From positions 3,446,001 through 3,510,000 of the forward strand of contig CP119325.1 of the NCBI GenBank assembly GCA_029202525.1: a DNA stretch of 64,000 nt. Direction: 5' to 3'. Every line of letters begins with the position of its first letter. Within the stretch, counting starts at the first letter, position 1. The DNA comes from Candidatus Pseudomonas phytovorans. Its GTDB lineage: Bacteria > Pseudomonadota > Gammaproteobacteria > Pseudomonadales > Pseudomonadaceae. This document shows positions 42,452-51,152 of this stretch, in pieces. The position numbers and the translations under genes were made by a program. The notes under the pieces were generated by a model. That model was not told the DNA's origin and searched no databases. It worked only from the letters and a program-made list of their open reading frames with translations.

Positions 42452-45400
42452 CAGAAGGTCATCTCCGCACCGACCAGCACGCCGTTGGCGCGCTCGTACA
42501 GGTTGCCGCCCAGCGACTGCTGGTACTCGGCACGCACTTTCAGCGAGCCACGGTAGGCGTTGTAGCGGTCGTCATCGAACCACCATTGCCAGCGCACGCC
42601 AACCCCGGCCCGGGCGTCCTGGCGCCAGTCGTTGCTCGGGTCCTGGCTGGAGAATTCGACAAAACCATAGGGCATGATTGTTTGCGGGGCGCTGCCGGGG
42701 AGCTTCCAGGCATGGCCTTGCTGGTAGCGCGACAGCCAGGCGTGGTCGCCGGCGCGGGTCCACCAGGCGGCGTCGAGGTAGAGGAAGCGCTCGTTCCAGT
42801 CGTCCTCGTCCACACGCCAGTCATTGCGCCAGTTGCCCTGGTCAAGGAACGAGGCGGTGGCGCGCAACAGCAGGTCGTTGCTCGATTCGGCATGGTGGCG
42901 CAGGTCGCCCCAGTTGCCACCGACCTTGGCCGGGCTCAGCAACTGGCCAAGGCTCAGGCCGCCGTAGTGCTCTTCGTCGATCTGCCGCTGATGGTACAGC
43001 TCGGCGTACAGGTTGAGGTTGGCCTGGCCGAGCGGCTTGTAGCGCAGGCCGACCCCGGTGCCCATGCTTTGCGCATAGTCGGTGCGGCTCTGGCCACCGA
43101 ACAGCACCCGGCCGTACACCGACAGGGTGCTGCCGTTACGGCTGGGCTCCTCGCCCAGTGCATGGTCCCACATGGCCAGTTGCACGTTCTGGGACTGGGC
43201 ACGGCGCGAGCTGCCGCTGCGCTGGCCGTTGTCGAGGAACTTGTCGTTGGTCGAGGTGCCGGCGGGTGACCAGGTGCTGGCCAGGGTGATGGTGTCGCGC
43301 CGTGAGAGGCTTTCGTGAGCACGGCGCTGGCGGTACTTGCGAGCTTCCAGGCTGCCGTACTCGTCGTCACCGTCGACCAGATTCTGCTCAACATCGAGGA
43401 TTCGGCGCAGTTCGCGGCGAGCCGAGGCGCTGTCTTCGGCTTCGTCGTAACGCAGGGCCAGGGTTTCGCCGAGGCGATAATCTTCGGGGAAGTCGTGGGT
43501 GGCACGTTCCAGGTAGGGGATAGATTGGCGGCGCTGGGTTTTGTCCGCCGAGCCAGCCAGGCGCATGCCATAGTCGGCGCGGTAGCGCGGCTGATCGGGG
43601 GCCAGGCGCACGGCTTCGGCCAACCAGGCCATGCTCTGCTCGCGGTCGCCGGCCAGTTGCGCGGTGCTGGCAGCTGCGTAGTAGTGGTCGGGCCGTGGGT
43701 TGCTTGCCAATGCCTGGCGCTGGAAGCCCAAAGCAGCCTGGTAATCGCCCTGGCGCTGGGCAATGGCTGCGCCCAGTGCCCAGTCATCGGCGCTGTGGTG
43801 CGCGGCGGCGTCCCAATAGCGGCGGGCCGCTTCAGCGTCACCTGCGCTAAGCGCGCCACTGGCCGCAGTGAGGCGGGCGTTGTCGGTCCAGGCGCTGTCT
43901 GGCAGGCTGCGCCAGATAGGCAGCGCGGCCTGGGAATCGCCGGCCGCTTCAAGTGCATAGGCCAAAGGCAGGCGATTGCTGGCGTCACCCAGGCGCTCGG
44001 CAGCCTGGTAGTAGACCACCGCTTCACCGGCTTGGTCGGGCATGGCGCAGCGGCCCAGGGCGCGGTACTGACCGGGCTCGCTCGGGGTGGCCGGCACCGC
44101 TTGGCGCACGGCGTCGCAGCGGCCGGCCTCGGCCAGGCGGCCGAGCAACTGGGCACGGGTATTAGCATCGAGCCGGGGGATCAGGCTGCGTATGCGGGGG
44201 CTGTCCAGTGGCCCGTCGTTGCGGGCATACAAGTTGCCCAGGCGTTGCAGCAGCGACGGGCTGAGGCGGCCTTGGCGTTGGTCGTAGGCCTGTTCCAGCA
44301 GGCGCCGGGCGTGTGTGGTCTGGTCATGGTCCACCAACAGAAAGGTGGCTTGCTCCAGTGCGGCCAGGTCGCCGGTTTGCCGGTAGTGTTTTTCCCACTC
44401 GGTGGCCGTGCGCGGTTGTGGGGATTGCGGCGGATCGCCATACAGGCGTTGCTTGAGCACCGCGTAGGCGCGTGAATCGGCAGTGGCCGTGCAGCCTTTG
44501 AACTGTTCGCGGGCAAGGTCCGGGTCATGGCGTGACAGCCAGTCGACGGTGTCCAGACAGGGCCGCTGCAGGTCGTTGCTCAGGCGCCGCACCAGCACCG
44601 CATCATCGCCTTCACGGGCCAGCTCCCACAGTTGCTGACGCTGGTCGGGCTGGCTCAGTTGATCAGGCGGCAGCGACTGCAACCAGCGCTGGGCTTGCTG
44701 GTTGTGGCCAACAGCGATGGCGCGGTTGGCCATGGCCAAGCGCGCCTGGTTAGCCAACTGAGGGGAGGGCGCGCTGGGCAGCAGCGTGTTCAGCCCTTTT
44801 TCATCCACTTGCTGGACATAGGCATTGGCCAGGCGTTGCCAGTCTTCGGCCGGCAACTGGCCCTTGTCGGCCAGCGGCTGCAGTTGCTCGATGGTTTCCT
44901 TCCAGTTGCGCAGTTGTTCGGCGAAATTGGCCCGTGCCAGGCGCAATACCTGTCCGTCATCCCTGGGCGGCAACTGACTGAGCCAGTCCAGCGCCTTGCC
45001 CGCACCACCGAATTTGGCCAGGCTCAGGCTGTAGGCCTGCCACAGGCGAACGCGTTGATTACCCTCACTGGTAGCCAGCCATTGTTCCACCTGGCTGGCG
45101 GGCGGTGGGTCCTGTTCGATCCAGGTCAGGCGCAGTTCGAGCAGGGCGTCGGCGTATTCGGGGCTGCCGCTCAACTGGTCGGCCAGCGCTTCGGCATCCT
45201 TGTAGCGGCGTTGATGGGCCAGGGCCTCTACCAGCAGGGCGCGGGCTTCGTCGTTGTTCGGCACCCGGTTCAGCACGTGGCGGGTCAGCCGTTCGACCTC
45301 GGCCCAGTTGTCTTTCTTGGCCTCACGATAACTGCGGTCCATGAACGGAAAGCTGGTGAACCGCTGGAAGTCGGTCATCGGCGCCGAGGCGGCGACAGGC

Positions 45401-45456
45401 AGTGCGGCGCAGCACAGTAAAAGGCCACTGAAGGTAATGGAAAGGCGCGGCTTCAT
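42451..45456 (-). CDS. nfrA: Outer-membrane TPR/beta-barrel protein, NfrA-like (phage N4 receptor family)
   Basis: The 1001-residue protein has a signal peptide (LLLCCAALPVAASA), a long series of TPR-like helical repeats (residues about 30-690, for example NRVPNNDEARALLVEALAHQRRYKDAEAL) and a C-terminal barrel-like domain of about 270 residues ending in a Phe (GVLVGAEMTF). That layout matches NfrA, the outer-membrane exit and phage N4 receptor of a polysaccharide system. It overlaps the glycosyltransferase gene by 4 bp. Confidence 0.85.
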   Translation of the reverse strand: MKPRLSITFSGLLLCCAALPVAASAPMTDFQRFTSFPFMDRSYREAKKDNWAEVERLTRHVLNRVPNNDEARALLVEALAHQRRYKDAEALADQLSGSPEYADALLELRLTWIEQDPPPASQVEQWLATSEGNQRVRLWQAYSLSLAKFGGAGKALDWLSQLPPRDDGQVLRLARANFAEQLRNWKETIEQLQPLADKGQLPAEDWQRLANAYVQQVDEKGLNTLLPSAPSPQLANQARLAMANRAIAVGHNQQAQRWLQSLPPDQLSQPDQRQQLWELAREGDDAVLVRRLSNDLQRPCLDTVDWLSRHDPDLAREQFKGCTATADSRAYAVLKQRLYGDPPQSPQPRTATEWEKHYRQTGDLAALEQATFLLVDHDQTTHARRLLEQAYDQRQGRLSPSLLQRLGNLYARNDGPLDSPRIRSLIPRLDANTRAQLLGRLAEAGRCDAVRQAVPATPSEPGQYRALGRCAMPDQAGEAVVYYQAAERLGDASNRLPLAYALEAAGDSQAALPIWRSLPDSAWTDNARLTAASGALSAGDAEAARRYWDAAAHHSADDWALGAAIAQRQGDYQAALGFQRQALASNPRPDHYYAAASTAQLAGDREQSMAWLAEAVRLAPDQPRYRADYGMRLAGSADKTQRRQSIPYLERATHDFPEDYRLGETLALRYDEAEDSASARRELRRILDVEQNLVDGDDEYGSLEARKYRQRRAHESLSRRDTITLASTWSPAGTSTNDKFLDNGQRSGSSRRAQSQNVQLAMWDHALGEEPSRNGSTLSVYGRVLFGGQSRTDYAQSMGTGVGLRYKPLGQANLNLYAELYHQRQIDEEHYGGLSLGQLLSPAKVGGNWGDLRHHAESSNDLLLRATASFLDQGNWRNDWRVDEDDWNERFLYLDAAWWTRAGDHAWLSRYQQGHAWKLPGSAPQTIMPYGFVEFSSQDPSNDWRQDARAGVGVRWQWWFDDDRYNAYRGSLKVRAEYQQSLGGNLYERANGVLVGAEMTF

Positions 45457-47627
45457 GCCACCTCCCGGGTCAGATCAAGGGCGGCCTGCTGCTCGCTGGC
45501 CTGCTCAATGAGCGCCTGCTGCAACACTTGTTCGGTGATGATGCCGCGGGCGATCAGGTGCTCGCCCAGGCTTTGCTGCTCGGGATCGAAGTCGATCAGT
45601 GCCTGGTTGAACAGGGTGGCCGGGACCATGCCGCGCACCTGCAACAGGGTGCCGAGCATGACCTGGTGATGGCTGACCCGTTCCAGCAGCGCTTCGTCGT
45701 CCTGATGGCGTTCGAGCACGGCCAGCATGTCGCGGGTTTCCGGCTTCTGCCAGGGGCTTGGATAGTGATGGCGCAGGCCCAGGGTTACCCGGCCCTGTGG
45801 CGCAAGGCGCACGCGCACCGGGCGCTTCAGCTGGCGGCTGATTACCCCCAGTGACACTTGGCTCACCGGGCTTTCGCTGGCCAGGATCAGGGTGTCGCCG
45901 TCTTCGGCCACGGGCAGTACGCCATAGTGCGTCGCCAGTTTGCGTGGCAGCCTGGCAATCAGTTGCGGGTCGAGCTTGAACGGGTTCAGCGGCGCCCAGG
46001 GCAGGTCCAGTTGTTCGGCCAGGGTGGCTACCAGTTGTTCGCTGTTCACCCAGCCACGCAGCAGCAGTTCGCGGCCCAGGCGCCGGCGTACCGGGCTGGT
46101 AATTGCCTGTTGCAACTGTTCCTCGGTGATCAGCCCTTTGGCCACCAGACGCTGGCCCAGCGGTGTGCGGGCAGGGGCGGCGATGGCAGGGAACTCGTGG
46201 GTGGTCTTGTCCCAGGCTACACGCCGCGAGTCGCCCATCTCCATCACCTGGCGCAGCGCACGCAGGTTGGCGAAGAAGTTGACGAAGTTGCTCCACATCA
46301 TCCGCGGTGCCGACAGCAGGCCTTCGCCAATGCCATAGAAACGGGTGACAAACCAGCCCCGCTGGAACAGGCGGTTGAACAGCATCAGCCCGTTCAGCCA
46401 CAGCAGGGTGGACAGCAGCCAGCTGTCGCTGAGGATCGACATGAAACGCCACGCATCCGGCGCAATCACCGTGACCAGCCACATGGCCAGCAACACCAGC
46501 AGCAACAGGTTGACCAAAAAGCTCAGCAAGTAGGCGAACAGCCCGCGGCGGTCACGCCACAGGAAGTAGTTGAGCGCGCCAGTACGGCTCCAGCCGAGGT
46601 TGCTGGTGCCCTGGAACACGATACCAACGATCCACCGTGACTTCTGCCGGATGGCGTGCTGCCAGTCACGCGGGAAGTGCTCGCGCACGCAAATCACCTG
46701 GGAAAACTCCCGGCTCATGCCCGGCCGCCATTCCTGCTTCAGGGTCAGCGCCGGGTCGGTGATGGAATAGCGGGCGAAAATGCACTTCATGCCCTTTTGC
46801 TTCAGGCGAAAACCGATGTCGTAGTCTTCGGTGAGGCTCTGTACGTCGAAAGCAATGCCGTCGCCGTCTTCCAGCAGGGCGCTGATGGCACGGCGGCTGA
46901 AGCAGGTGCCGACCCCGGCGCTGGGCACCTGGCCGGTCAGCGCTTCGCGCACGATCACGTCCTTGCCGTGGTTTTCGGCGAACTCGTCGACATAGTGGCC
47001 GGCGGTGAAGCCTTTCCATTCCGGTGCGTAGGGGTAGACCGGGATCTGGATCATGTCCTTGTTCGGCAGCAGGTAGTTGAACAGGCGCAGCTCCATCGGC
47101 GAGATCACGTCTTCGGCGTCATGCAGGATGAAACCGGCGAACTCGATACCGGCGTCCTGCTGGAAGCGCAACAGGGCGTCGATGATGTTGTTCAGGCAGT
47201 CGGCCTTGCTGGTAGGGCCTGGGCGTGCGCACACCACTTTGTGCACGTTGGGGTAGTGCAGGCACACCGCGTCGACATCGGCCTGGGTTTGCGGGTCGTT
47301 AGGGTAGGTGCCGACGAAAATCTGGTAGTTCTCGTAGTCGATGGTGGAGGCGGCCAGGCGCGCCATTTCACCGACCACGCCCACTTCGTTCCAGGCCGGG
47401 ACCATGATGGCCAAGGGTTTTTCAGGGACTTCGTACAAGCGCTTCTCGTCGGCCTTTTCGTACTTGTCATAGATGCGAAAGCGCCGGATCAGCTTGCGGC
47501 CCCAGTAGCACAGGTCAATGAACAGATCGTCCAGGCCCAGCAGGAACATCAGCGAGGCGAGGATGATCGCCAGGATCTTCAAGCCGAACAATACGTAGGT
47601 GAGAAAATCGATGAATGCCAGGTTCAT
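45453..47627 (-). CDS. nfrB: Inner-membrane glycosyltransferase with MshEN domains, NfrB-like
   Basis: The protein has 724 residues from ATG 47627; a frame extending to 47855 crosses the divergent promoter region and is rejected. It has an N-terminal membrane segment, then a GT2 domain with HDAEDVISPMELRLF, TEDYDIGFRLKQKG and the processive motif QKSRW, then four more helices. The C-terminal 240 residues contain MshEN-type repeats (LGQRLVAKGLITEEQLQQAI, LGRELLLRGWVNSEQLVATL, and LGEHLIARGIITEQVLQQAL at the very end). MshEN domains bind c-di-GMP. It should polymerise a sugar and pass it across the membrane when c-di-GMP is high. Confidence 0.9.
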   Translation of the reverse strand: MNLAFIDFLTYVLFGLKILAIILASLMFLLGLDDLFIDLCYWGRKLIRRFRIYDKYEKADEKRLYEVPEKPLAIMVPAWNEVGVVGEMARLAASTIDYENYQIFVGTYPNDPQTQADVDAVCLHYPNVHKVVCARPGPTSKADCLNNIIDALLRFQQDAGIEFAGFILHDAEDVISPMELRLFNYLLPNKDMIQIPVYPYAPEWKGFTAGHYVDEFAENHGKDVIVREALTGQVPSAGVGTCFSRRAISALLEDGDGIAFDVQSLTEDYDIGFRLKQKGMKCIFARYSITDPALTLKQEWRPGMSREFSQVICVREHFPRDWQHAIRQKSRWIVGIVFQGTSNLGWSRTGALNYFLWRDRRGLFAYLLSFLVNLLLLVLLAMWLVTVIAPDAWRFMSILSDSWLLSTLLWLNGLMLFNRLFQRGWFVTRFYGIGEGLLSAPRMMWSNFVNFFANLRALRQVMEMGDSRRVAWDKTTHEFPAIAAPARTPLGQRLVAKGLITEEQLQQAITSPVRRRLGRELLLRGWVNSEQLVATLAEQLDLPWAPLNPFKLDPQLIARLPRKLATHYGVLPVAEDGDTLILASESPVSQVSLGVISRQLKRPVRVRLAPQGRVTLGLRHHYPSPWQKPETRDMLAVLERHQDDEALLERVSHHQVMLGTLLQVRGMVPATLFNQALIDFDPEQQSLGEHLIARGIITEQVLQQALIEQASEQQAALDLTREVA

Positions 47628-47692
47628 GCAGCAGTCCCCGGCAGGGCGCAGTGGGCCATCGTCTTTATCCTCGCTCGGTTCCCTGGACGAAG

Positions 47693-47788
47693 TTGTACGA
47701 GATGTCGCCGTTTGTACGGGATAGATACAAGCAGCCGAACGCGCCATTGTCCAAATTTCGGGCTTTTTCTTGCGGGCGACATCTTGTA
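47693..47788. repeat. Direct and inverted repeats in the nfrB/PACE divergent promoter region
   Basis: TTGTACGAGAT (47693-47703) and TTGTACGGGAT (47712-47722) are direct repeats 19 bases apart. TACGAGATGTCGCC (47696-47709) recurs inverted at 47775-47788 with one mismatch. They lie upstream of nfrB and of the PACE gene, and could be operator sites for either or both. Confidence 0.45.
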
Positions 47789-47820
47789 GCTTTACAGGTC
47801 GTTTACCCACGGAGCTGAAC

Positions 47821-48252
47821 ATGCAAGGCAAGGCCCGCAAGATCGTCCAGGCCATTCTTTACGAAGCCATCGCCGTCGCCTGCGTGGCGCCTGCGCTGGA
47901 ACTGGCATTTGGTGCCGGCATGGCGCAATCGGCCATGTTGTCGGTGCTGATGTCGGGTATCGCGATGAGCTGGAACATGGGCTACAACTGGGTGTTCGAG
48001 CGTTGGGAAGCGCGCCAGCGCCAGCGTGAGCGCACCTTCCTGCGGCGCTTGCTGCATGCCTTGGGCTTCGAGGGCGGTTTGGTGGTGATCCTGCTGCCAC
48101 TGGTGGCGTACTGGCTGGATGTGAGCCTGTGGGCGGCGCTGCTGACCAACCTGGCGTTGTTCGCGTTCTTCTTCGTGTACGCCTTTGCCTTCCAGTGGGG
48201 GTTCGACAAGGTGTTTGATGTGCCGCTTTCGGCGCAGCAGGCCAAGTGTTGA
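47821..48252 (+). CDS. PACE-family biocide/polyamine efflux protein
   Basis: The protein has 143 residues from ATG 47821 with a GGAG site. It has four predicted helices in two repeated bacterial transmembrane pair units: RKIVQAILYEAIAVACVAPALE with MSWNMGYNWVFERWE, and RLLHALGFEGGLVVILLPLVAYWL with FFFVYAFAFQWGFDKVFD. The conserved Glu in helix 1 (YEAIA) and the WNMxYNxxFE motif are characteristic. PACE proteins export chlorhexidine-like biocides or short diamines by proton exchange. It is a single gene, immediately before the ilvA promoter. Confidence 0.9.
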   Translation: MQGKARKIVQAILYEAIAVACVAPALELAFGAGMAQSAMLSVLMSGIAMSWNMGYNWVFERWEARQRQRERTFLRRLLHALGFEGGLVVILLPLVAYWLDVSLWAALLTNLALFAFFFVYAFAFQWGFDKVFDVPLSAQQAKC

Positions 48253-48278
48253 CTTTGTGCCGTACTACCGGCTAAGTT
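48249..48278 (+). promoter_or_regulatory. Candidate sigma-70 promoter of the ilvA leader
   Basis: TTGACT (48249-48254) is a near-consensus -35 element starting four bases before the end of the PACE gene. A -10-like TAAGTT (48273-48278) follows after 18 bases. The start would lie only a few bases before the leader ATG at 48287. Confidence 0.55.
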
Positions 48279-48286
48279 CCTACCCC

Positions 48287-48349
48287 ATGAATACATTCCC
48301 GCATGTGAACGCCATTATTATTACCGCCATTATCAGCTTGGCGGGCTAG
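48287..48349 (+). CDS. Isoleucine-rich leader peptide of ilvA
   Basis: This 20-codon reading frame encodes MNTFPHVNAIIITAIISLAG. It has five Ile codons (three in a row), few Leu and a single Val, so it senses isoleucine. It sits between a promoter-like sequence and an intrinsic terminator, upstream of ilvA, in the manner of amino-acid biosynthetic leaders. No strong ribosome site precedes it. Confidence 0.88.
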   Translation: MNTFPHVNAIIITAIISLAG

Positions 48350-48389
48350 CGCGTACGTGCACCGAACCCGCCCTGGAGGCGGGTTTTTT
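48340..48389 (+). terminator. ilvA attenuator (antiterminator/terminator pair)
   Basis: The terminator has arms ACCCGCC (48366-48372) and GGCGGGT (48378-48384), loop CTGGA, and a run of six T (48384-48389). The competing 5' arm GGCGGG (48340-48345) lies in the last codons of the leader peptide and can pair with CCCGCC (48367-48372). A ribosome stalled at the Ile codons (48314-48334) leaves that arm free and blocks the terminator. A ribosome that reaches the stop covers it and allows termination. Confidence 0.88.
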
Positions 48390-48433
48390 CTCTCTGACTC
48401 CTGGGCAACGTGAAAACAGCCAAGGAGTTATCG

Positions 48434-49993
48434 ATGACCAGCTTCAGCGTCCCTCGCCCTACCGTCACCCCCCAGCAACTGCTGTCGGAGCAGGTACGGC
48501 GCATTCTGGCCGCGCCGGTGTACGACCTGGCCATCGAAACGCCGCTGCAAGCTGCGCCTGCGCTGTCTGCCAGCCTGGGTAACCAGGTGCTGCTCAAGCG
48601 CGAAGACCTGCAACCTACCTTCTCGTTCAAGATCCGCGGTGCCTATACCCGCCTGTCACGCCTGAGTGCTGTGCAGCGCGAGCGTGGGGTGATCACGGCT
48701 TCGGCAGGCAACCATGCCCAGGGCGTGGCCCTGGCTGCGTCGCACCTGGGCCTGAAGGCCACTATCGTCATGCCCACCACCACGCCGTCACTGAAGGTTG
48801 AAGGGGTACGCTCGCGGGGCGGGCATGTGGTGCTGCATGGCGAGAGCTTCCCGCACGCGCTCGCCCACGCGCTGAAACTGGCGGACAGCGAAGGCGCGAC
48901 CTTTGTGCCGCCCTTCGATGACCCGGACGTGATCGCCGGGCAGGGCACCGTGGCCATGGAAATCCTGCGCCAGCGCCCGGGCGCGCTGGACGCCATTTTC
49001 GTGCCGGTGGGCGGTGGCGGGCTGATCGCCGGTATCGCCGCCTATGTGAAGTACCTGCGCCCGGAGGTGAAGGTGATTGGCGTCGAACCAGAGGACTCCA
49101 ACTGCCTGCAGGCCGCCATGGCCGCCGGCGAGCGGGTGATCCTGCCGCAGGTCGGCACCTTTGCCGACGGTGTGGCGGTGGCGCAGATCGGCGCCCACTG
49201 CTTCGAGCTGTGCCGGCATTTTGTTGATGAAGTGGTGACCGTCAACAGTGACGAGCTGTGTGCGGCAATCAAGGACATCTACGACGATACCCGCTCCATC
49301 ACCGAGCCGTCCGGTGCCCTGGCCGTGGCCGGGATCAAAAAGTATGTGGCACGTGATGGCGTGCATGGGCAAACCCTGGTGGCCATTGATTCCGGGGCGA
49401 ACGTCAATTTTGACCGGCTGCGCCATGTGGCCGAGCGGGCTGAACTGGGCGAGCAGCGCGAGGCAATCATCGCCGTGACCATCCCCGAGCAGCCAGGCAG
49501 CTTCCGCGCCTTCTGTCAGGCACTGGGCAAGCGGCAGATCACCGAATTCAACTACCGCTATTACCCGGGTAAGGAAGCGCGCCTGTTCGTCGGGGTGCAG
49601 ACTCACCCGGTGCACGACCCGCGTGACCAGCTGCTGGCCAACCTGCGCGAGCAGGGTTACAGCGTGCTGGACCTGACCGACAACGAGCTGGCCAAGCTGC
49701 ATGTACGTCATACCGTGGGTGGACACGCTGCCCCGGGTGCCGATGAGCGGGTGCTGCGCTTCGAGTTCCCCGAGCGCCCGGGGGCGTTGCTGGGCTTCCT
49801 GGAGCGGTTGGGCAAGCGCTGGAACATCAGCCTGTTCCATTACCGTAACCACGGTGCGGCGGAGGCCCGGGTGTTTGCCGCGCTGGAGGTGCCAGGGGAT
49901 GAGTTGGCCGGCTTGCCGTTGGCGCTGCACGAGATGGGGTATCGGTATTGGGACGAGACTGACAACCCGGCGTACACGCTATTCCTGGGCTGA
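48434..49993 (+). CDS. ilvA: Biosynthetic threonine ammonia-lyase
   Basis: The protein has 519 residues from ATG 48434 with AAGGAG just upstream; a GTG at 48410 is not favoured. It has the PLP lysine in FSFKIRGAYTR, the phosphate-binding loop SAGNHAQG and GGGGLIAGI, and two C-terminal ACT-like regulatory domains (EQPGSFRAFCQALGKRQITEFNYRYYP, ERPGALLGFLERLGKRWNISLFHYRNHG, with coordinates about 49489-49857). It converts threonine to 2-oxobutanoate, the first step towards isoleucine, with feedback control by the C-terminal domains. It is controlled by the attenuator upstream. Confidence 0.96.
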   Translation: MTSFSVPRPTVTPQQLLSEQVRRILAAPVYDLAIETPLQAAPALSASLGNQVLLKREDLQPTFSFKIRGAYTRLSRLSAVQRERGVITASAGNHAQGVALAASHLGLKATIVMPTTTPSLKVEGVRSRGGHVVLHGESFPHALAHALKLADSEGATFVPPFDDPDVIAGQGTVAMEILRQRPGALDAIFVPVGGGGLIAGIAAYVKYLRPEVKVIGVEPEDSNCLQAAMAAGERVILPQVGTFADGVAVAQIGAHCFELCRHFVDEVVTVNSDELCAAIKDIYDDTRSITEPSGALAVAGIKKYVARDGVHGQTLVAIDSGANVNFDRLRHVAERAELGEQREAIIAVTIPEQPGSFRAFCQALGKRQITEFNYRYYPGKEARLFVGVQTHPVHDPRDQLLANLREQGYSVLDLTDNELAKLHVRHTVGGHAAPGADERVLRFEFPERPGALLGFLERLGKRWNISLFHYRNHGAAEARVFAALEVPGDELAGLPLALHEMGYRYWDETDNPAYTLFLG

Positions 49994-50013
49994 CGGCTGA
50001 TCTACTTGGGCAC

Positions 50014-50040
50014 CGGGCGTCTGCATTTGAGCAGCGCCCG
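50014..50040. terminator. Hairpin downstream of ilvA
   Basis: CGGGCG (50014-50019) and CGCCCG (50035-50040) enclose CTGC/GCAG, giving a ten-pair stem with one bulged T and a six-base loop. No T run follows. It may act as the ilvA transcript end. The remaining gap to 50279 is relatively AT-rich before the next start and shows no gene. Confidence 0.4.
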
Positions 50041-50279
50041 TCTGTCGCCTTGACGGCGGTAATCGCAATTCCTCATCCACAGTGTGGGAACAACCTTTGG
50101 CACAGGAGGTCTGCTGTGGCGGGCCAGCACCGTTCGAGCGCTGTGTAGCCCCTCAGAACCCCGCCATTCAGGGACTTGGCGGTCGATTGTGTTCAGGTAG
50201 GTAAAGTTAGGTAAAAGCGGCCACGGCATATACATGGATCAGTATTGTGGTTTGTACTGTCCAGTTAAAGATGCCATTG

Positions 50280-51080
50280 ATGAACACACTTCCGTCGCAG
50301 CCAAGCGCTGAACGCGGGGCGTTCTCCAGTTTCGAGGCGTGTCGCAACACCCAGCAGGGCCCCGTGGTGATCCTTGCCTCCGGCGCCTCTGCCAAACACT
50401 TTCCGCTGGGCGAATTCGCGCATTTGCCCATCATCGCCATGAACGGTTCGGTCGCGATGACCGCCGAGCACGGCATTCAGCCCTTCTTCTACGTGTGCAC
50501 CGATAAAAGCTTCCGTCAGCAACAGCCGGCCTTGTTCGCCACGGCCTTGCGCGACAGTGAGCGACTTGCGCTTTGGCCTGAGCAGTATGTGGGTGCCGAT
50601 GTGCCTGCCGACACCGAGTGTTATGCCTTGCACAAAGCCGACACGCCGGGCTTGCTGGACGGTTTGCGTGGCCATGGTGACAGTTGCGTGTGCAACCGCG
50701 CGCTGTGGAGCAAACGCAGCCGCTCGATTGCCTTCAGCAAAGACTTGGCCCATGGCTTCTTCGATGCCCGCACAGTGGCCTATGTGGCCTTGCAGCTGGC
50801 CTATCACCTTGGTTTTGAAGAAGTGTTGCTGGTAGGCGTGGACCTCGACCAGAGCGTCGGGCGCTTCTACGAAAACGGCCAAGGCCAGTGTTCGCCCTGC
50901 GGGCTCGACCAGCATTGGGACAGCCGCATTTTGCCGTCGTTGACGCTGATGGTCAGGGAGGTGGTAAACGAGCATTTCCATGTCTACAACCTGTCGCCGA
51001 TCTCGCGGATCCCCGCCGAGCTGATTCCCAAGGTCAACCTCAAGGAAGCGCGGCGGATTGCCGGTTGCGCAATTACCTGA
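50280..51080 (+). CDS. Conserved protein, possibly LPS/glycan related (DUF115-like)
   Basis: The protein has about 266 residues. ATG 50280 with weak AAAGA upstream is chosen; ATG 50271 and GTG 50247 are alternatives. The pattern GPVVILASGASAKHFPL...IIAMNGSVAMTAEHGIQPFFYVCTDKSF, then DARTVAYVALQLAYHLGFEEVLLVGVDLD, resembles DUF115 and LPS core biosynthesis proteins with a nucleotide-binding Rossmann fold. There is no signal peptide. Pseudomonas annotations of such proteins as LPS biosynthesis rest on distant similarity; the reaction is unknown. Confidence 0.6.
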   Translation: MNTLPSQPSAERGAFSSFEACRNTQQGPVVILASGASAKHFPLGEFAHLPIIAMNGSVAMTAEHGIQPFFYVCTDKSFRQQQPALFATALRDSERLALWPEQYVGADVPADTECYALHKADTPGLLDGLRGHGDSCVCNRALWSKRSRSIAFSKDLAHGFFDARTVAYVALQLAYHLGFEEVLLVGVDLDQSVGRFYENGQGQCSPCGLDQHWDSRILPSLTLMVREVVNEHFHVYNLSPISRIPAELIPKVNLKEARRIAGCAIT

Positions 51081-51152
51081 GCAAGAAAGCGGGTGCGCGC
51101 AGGGCTGTGGATGCGTACAGTACCCTGAACGCAAACACGCAGGAAACCGCTC

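Noticed and set aside
43315..44475. 386-residue plus-strand frame
   Set aside because: Antisense to the TPR region of the NfrA-like gene; no independent start signal or domain.
47628..47855. 76-codon extension of the NfrB-like protein
   Set aside because: It crosses the divergent promoter region and the PACE gene start, and has no signal-anchor logic; ATG 47627 precedes the first membrane helix.
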